DNA from: an uncultured Eubacterium sp.
Lineage (GTDB): Bacteria > Bacillota > Clostridia > Lachnospirales > Lachnospiraceae
DNA length: 22,332 nucleotides
Direction of reading: 5' to 3'
NCBI RefSeq assembly: GCF_937958975.1
Contig: NZ_CALGRE010000013.1
Location: 1 to 22,332 of the forward strand
The position numbers and the translations under genes are program-made. This document shows, one piece after another, positions 22,253 through 22,332 of the stretch. The notes beneath the pieces are model-generated. The model did not search any database and was not told the DNA's origin. It worked only from the letters and a program-made list of their open reading frames with translations. Positions within the stretch are counted from its first letter, which is position 1; each line of letters opens with the position of its first letter.

Positions 22253-22332
22253 GCTTAAAGCAGTAAAGCAGTACCCCTTACAATTTTTTCTTTTACTGCT
22301 GATACAGTATCTTTGACTGAGTGCGTAGTTGT

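Noticed and set aside
22201..22317. Plus-strand frame of about 38 codons at the right edge (MSMKQSGMLMHRVDKLELLK...)
   Set aside because: It runs through the structured repeat segment, has no clear ribosome site and ends shortly; more likely fortuitous.
1..22332. CRISPR array, tRNA or rRNA genes
   Set aside because: No regularly spaced repeats and no cloverleaf or rRNA-like segments were seen on either strand.

Overview
The window is AT-rich DNA, with almost every gene on the minus strand and strong AGGAGG-type ribosome binding sites. Its secreted, multidomain plant-polysaccharide hydrolases, RepA_N/DnaC/serine-recombinase mobile module and overall gene style point to a gut or rumen Clostridia, most likely Lachnospiraceae. 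No rRNA, tRNA or marker gene is present, so this placement is inference.

Layout, left to right. Positions 1-438 hold the N-terminal part of a membrane-anchored protein that runs off the left edge; its last ~90 bases are distinctly GC-rich and may be a foreign junction. Positions 621-12285 form a carbohydrate block: a secreted GH16 beta-glucanase with CBM56-like, beta/gamma-crystallin and ricin-type modules (693-2636), a small DUF4375 membrane protein (2956-3672), a 1963-residue GH115 alpha-glucuronidase (3731-9622) and a GH43 enzyme flanked by two ricin-type lectin domains (9673-12285). GH43 and GH115 look like one operon (GH43 first, 50-bp gap). They would remove arabinose and (4-O-methyl)glucuronic acid side chains from xylan-type polymers, while GH16 cuts mixed or beta-1,3 glucan. 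GH43 and GH115 share a C-terminal module of about 170 residues that I cannot assign to a named family; it is the most interesting protein feature here.

Positions 12572-15285 hold a three-gene redox operon: a carboxymuconolactone-decarboxylase-family protein, then a flavodoxin lipoprotein, then an aldo/keto reductase with two [4Fe-4S] clusters. It has a recognisable promoter with a long 20-bp spacer, repeated operator-like motifs and a perfect-palindrome terminator.

Positions 15417-19346 hold a decaying mobile element: a RepA_N-type replication initiator, a DnaC-like ATPase, a 54-residue protein and a large serine recombinase, in that transcription order. Both repA and the recombinase carry a single-base frameshift. 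Upstream of repA lies about 570 bp of non-coding DNA with several inverted repeats and a strong plus-strand terminator that faces against repA, which suggests an antisense RNA. Positions 19419-22067 hold a DUF1016/YhcG-type PDDEXK nuclease, a SAM methyltransferase whose frame runs out of a truncated second DUF1016 copy, and a Nudix hydrolase. The right edge (22084-22252) is a GC-rich, foldback-forming segment bounded by a 13-bp direct repeat.
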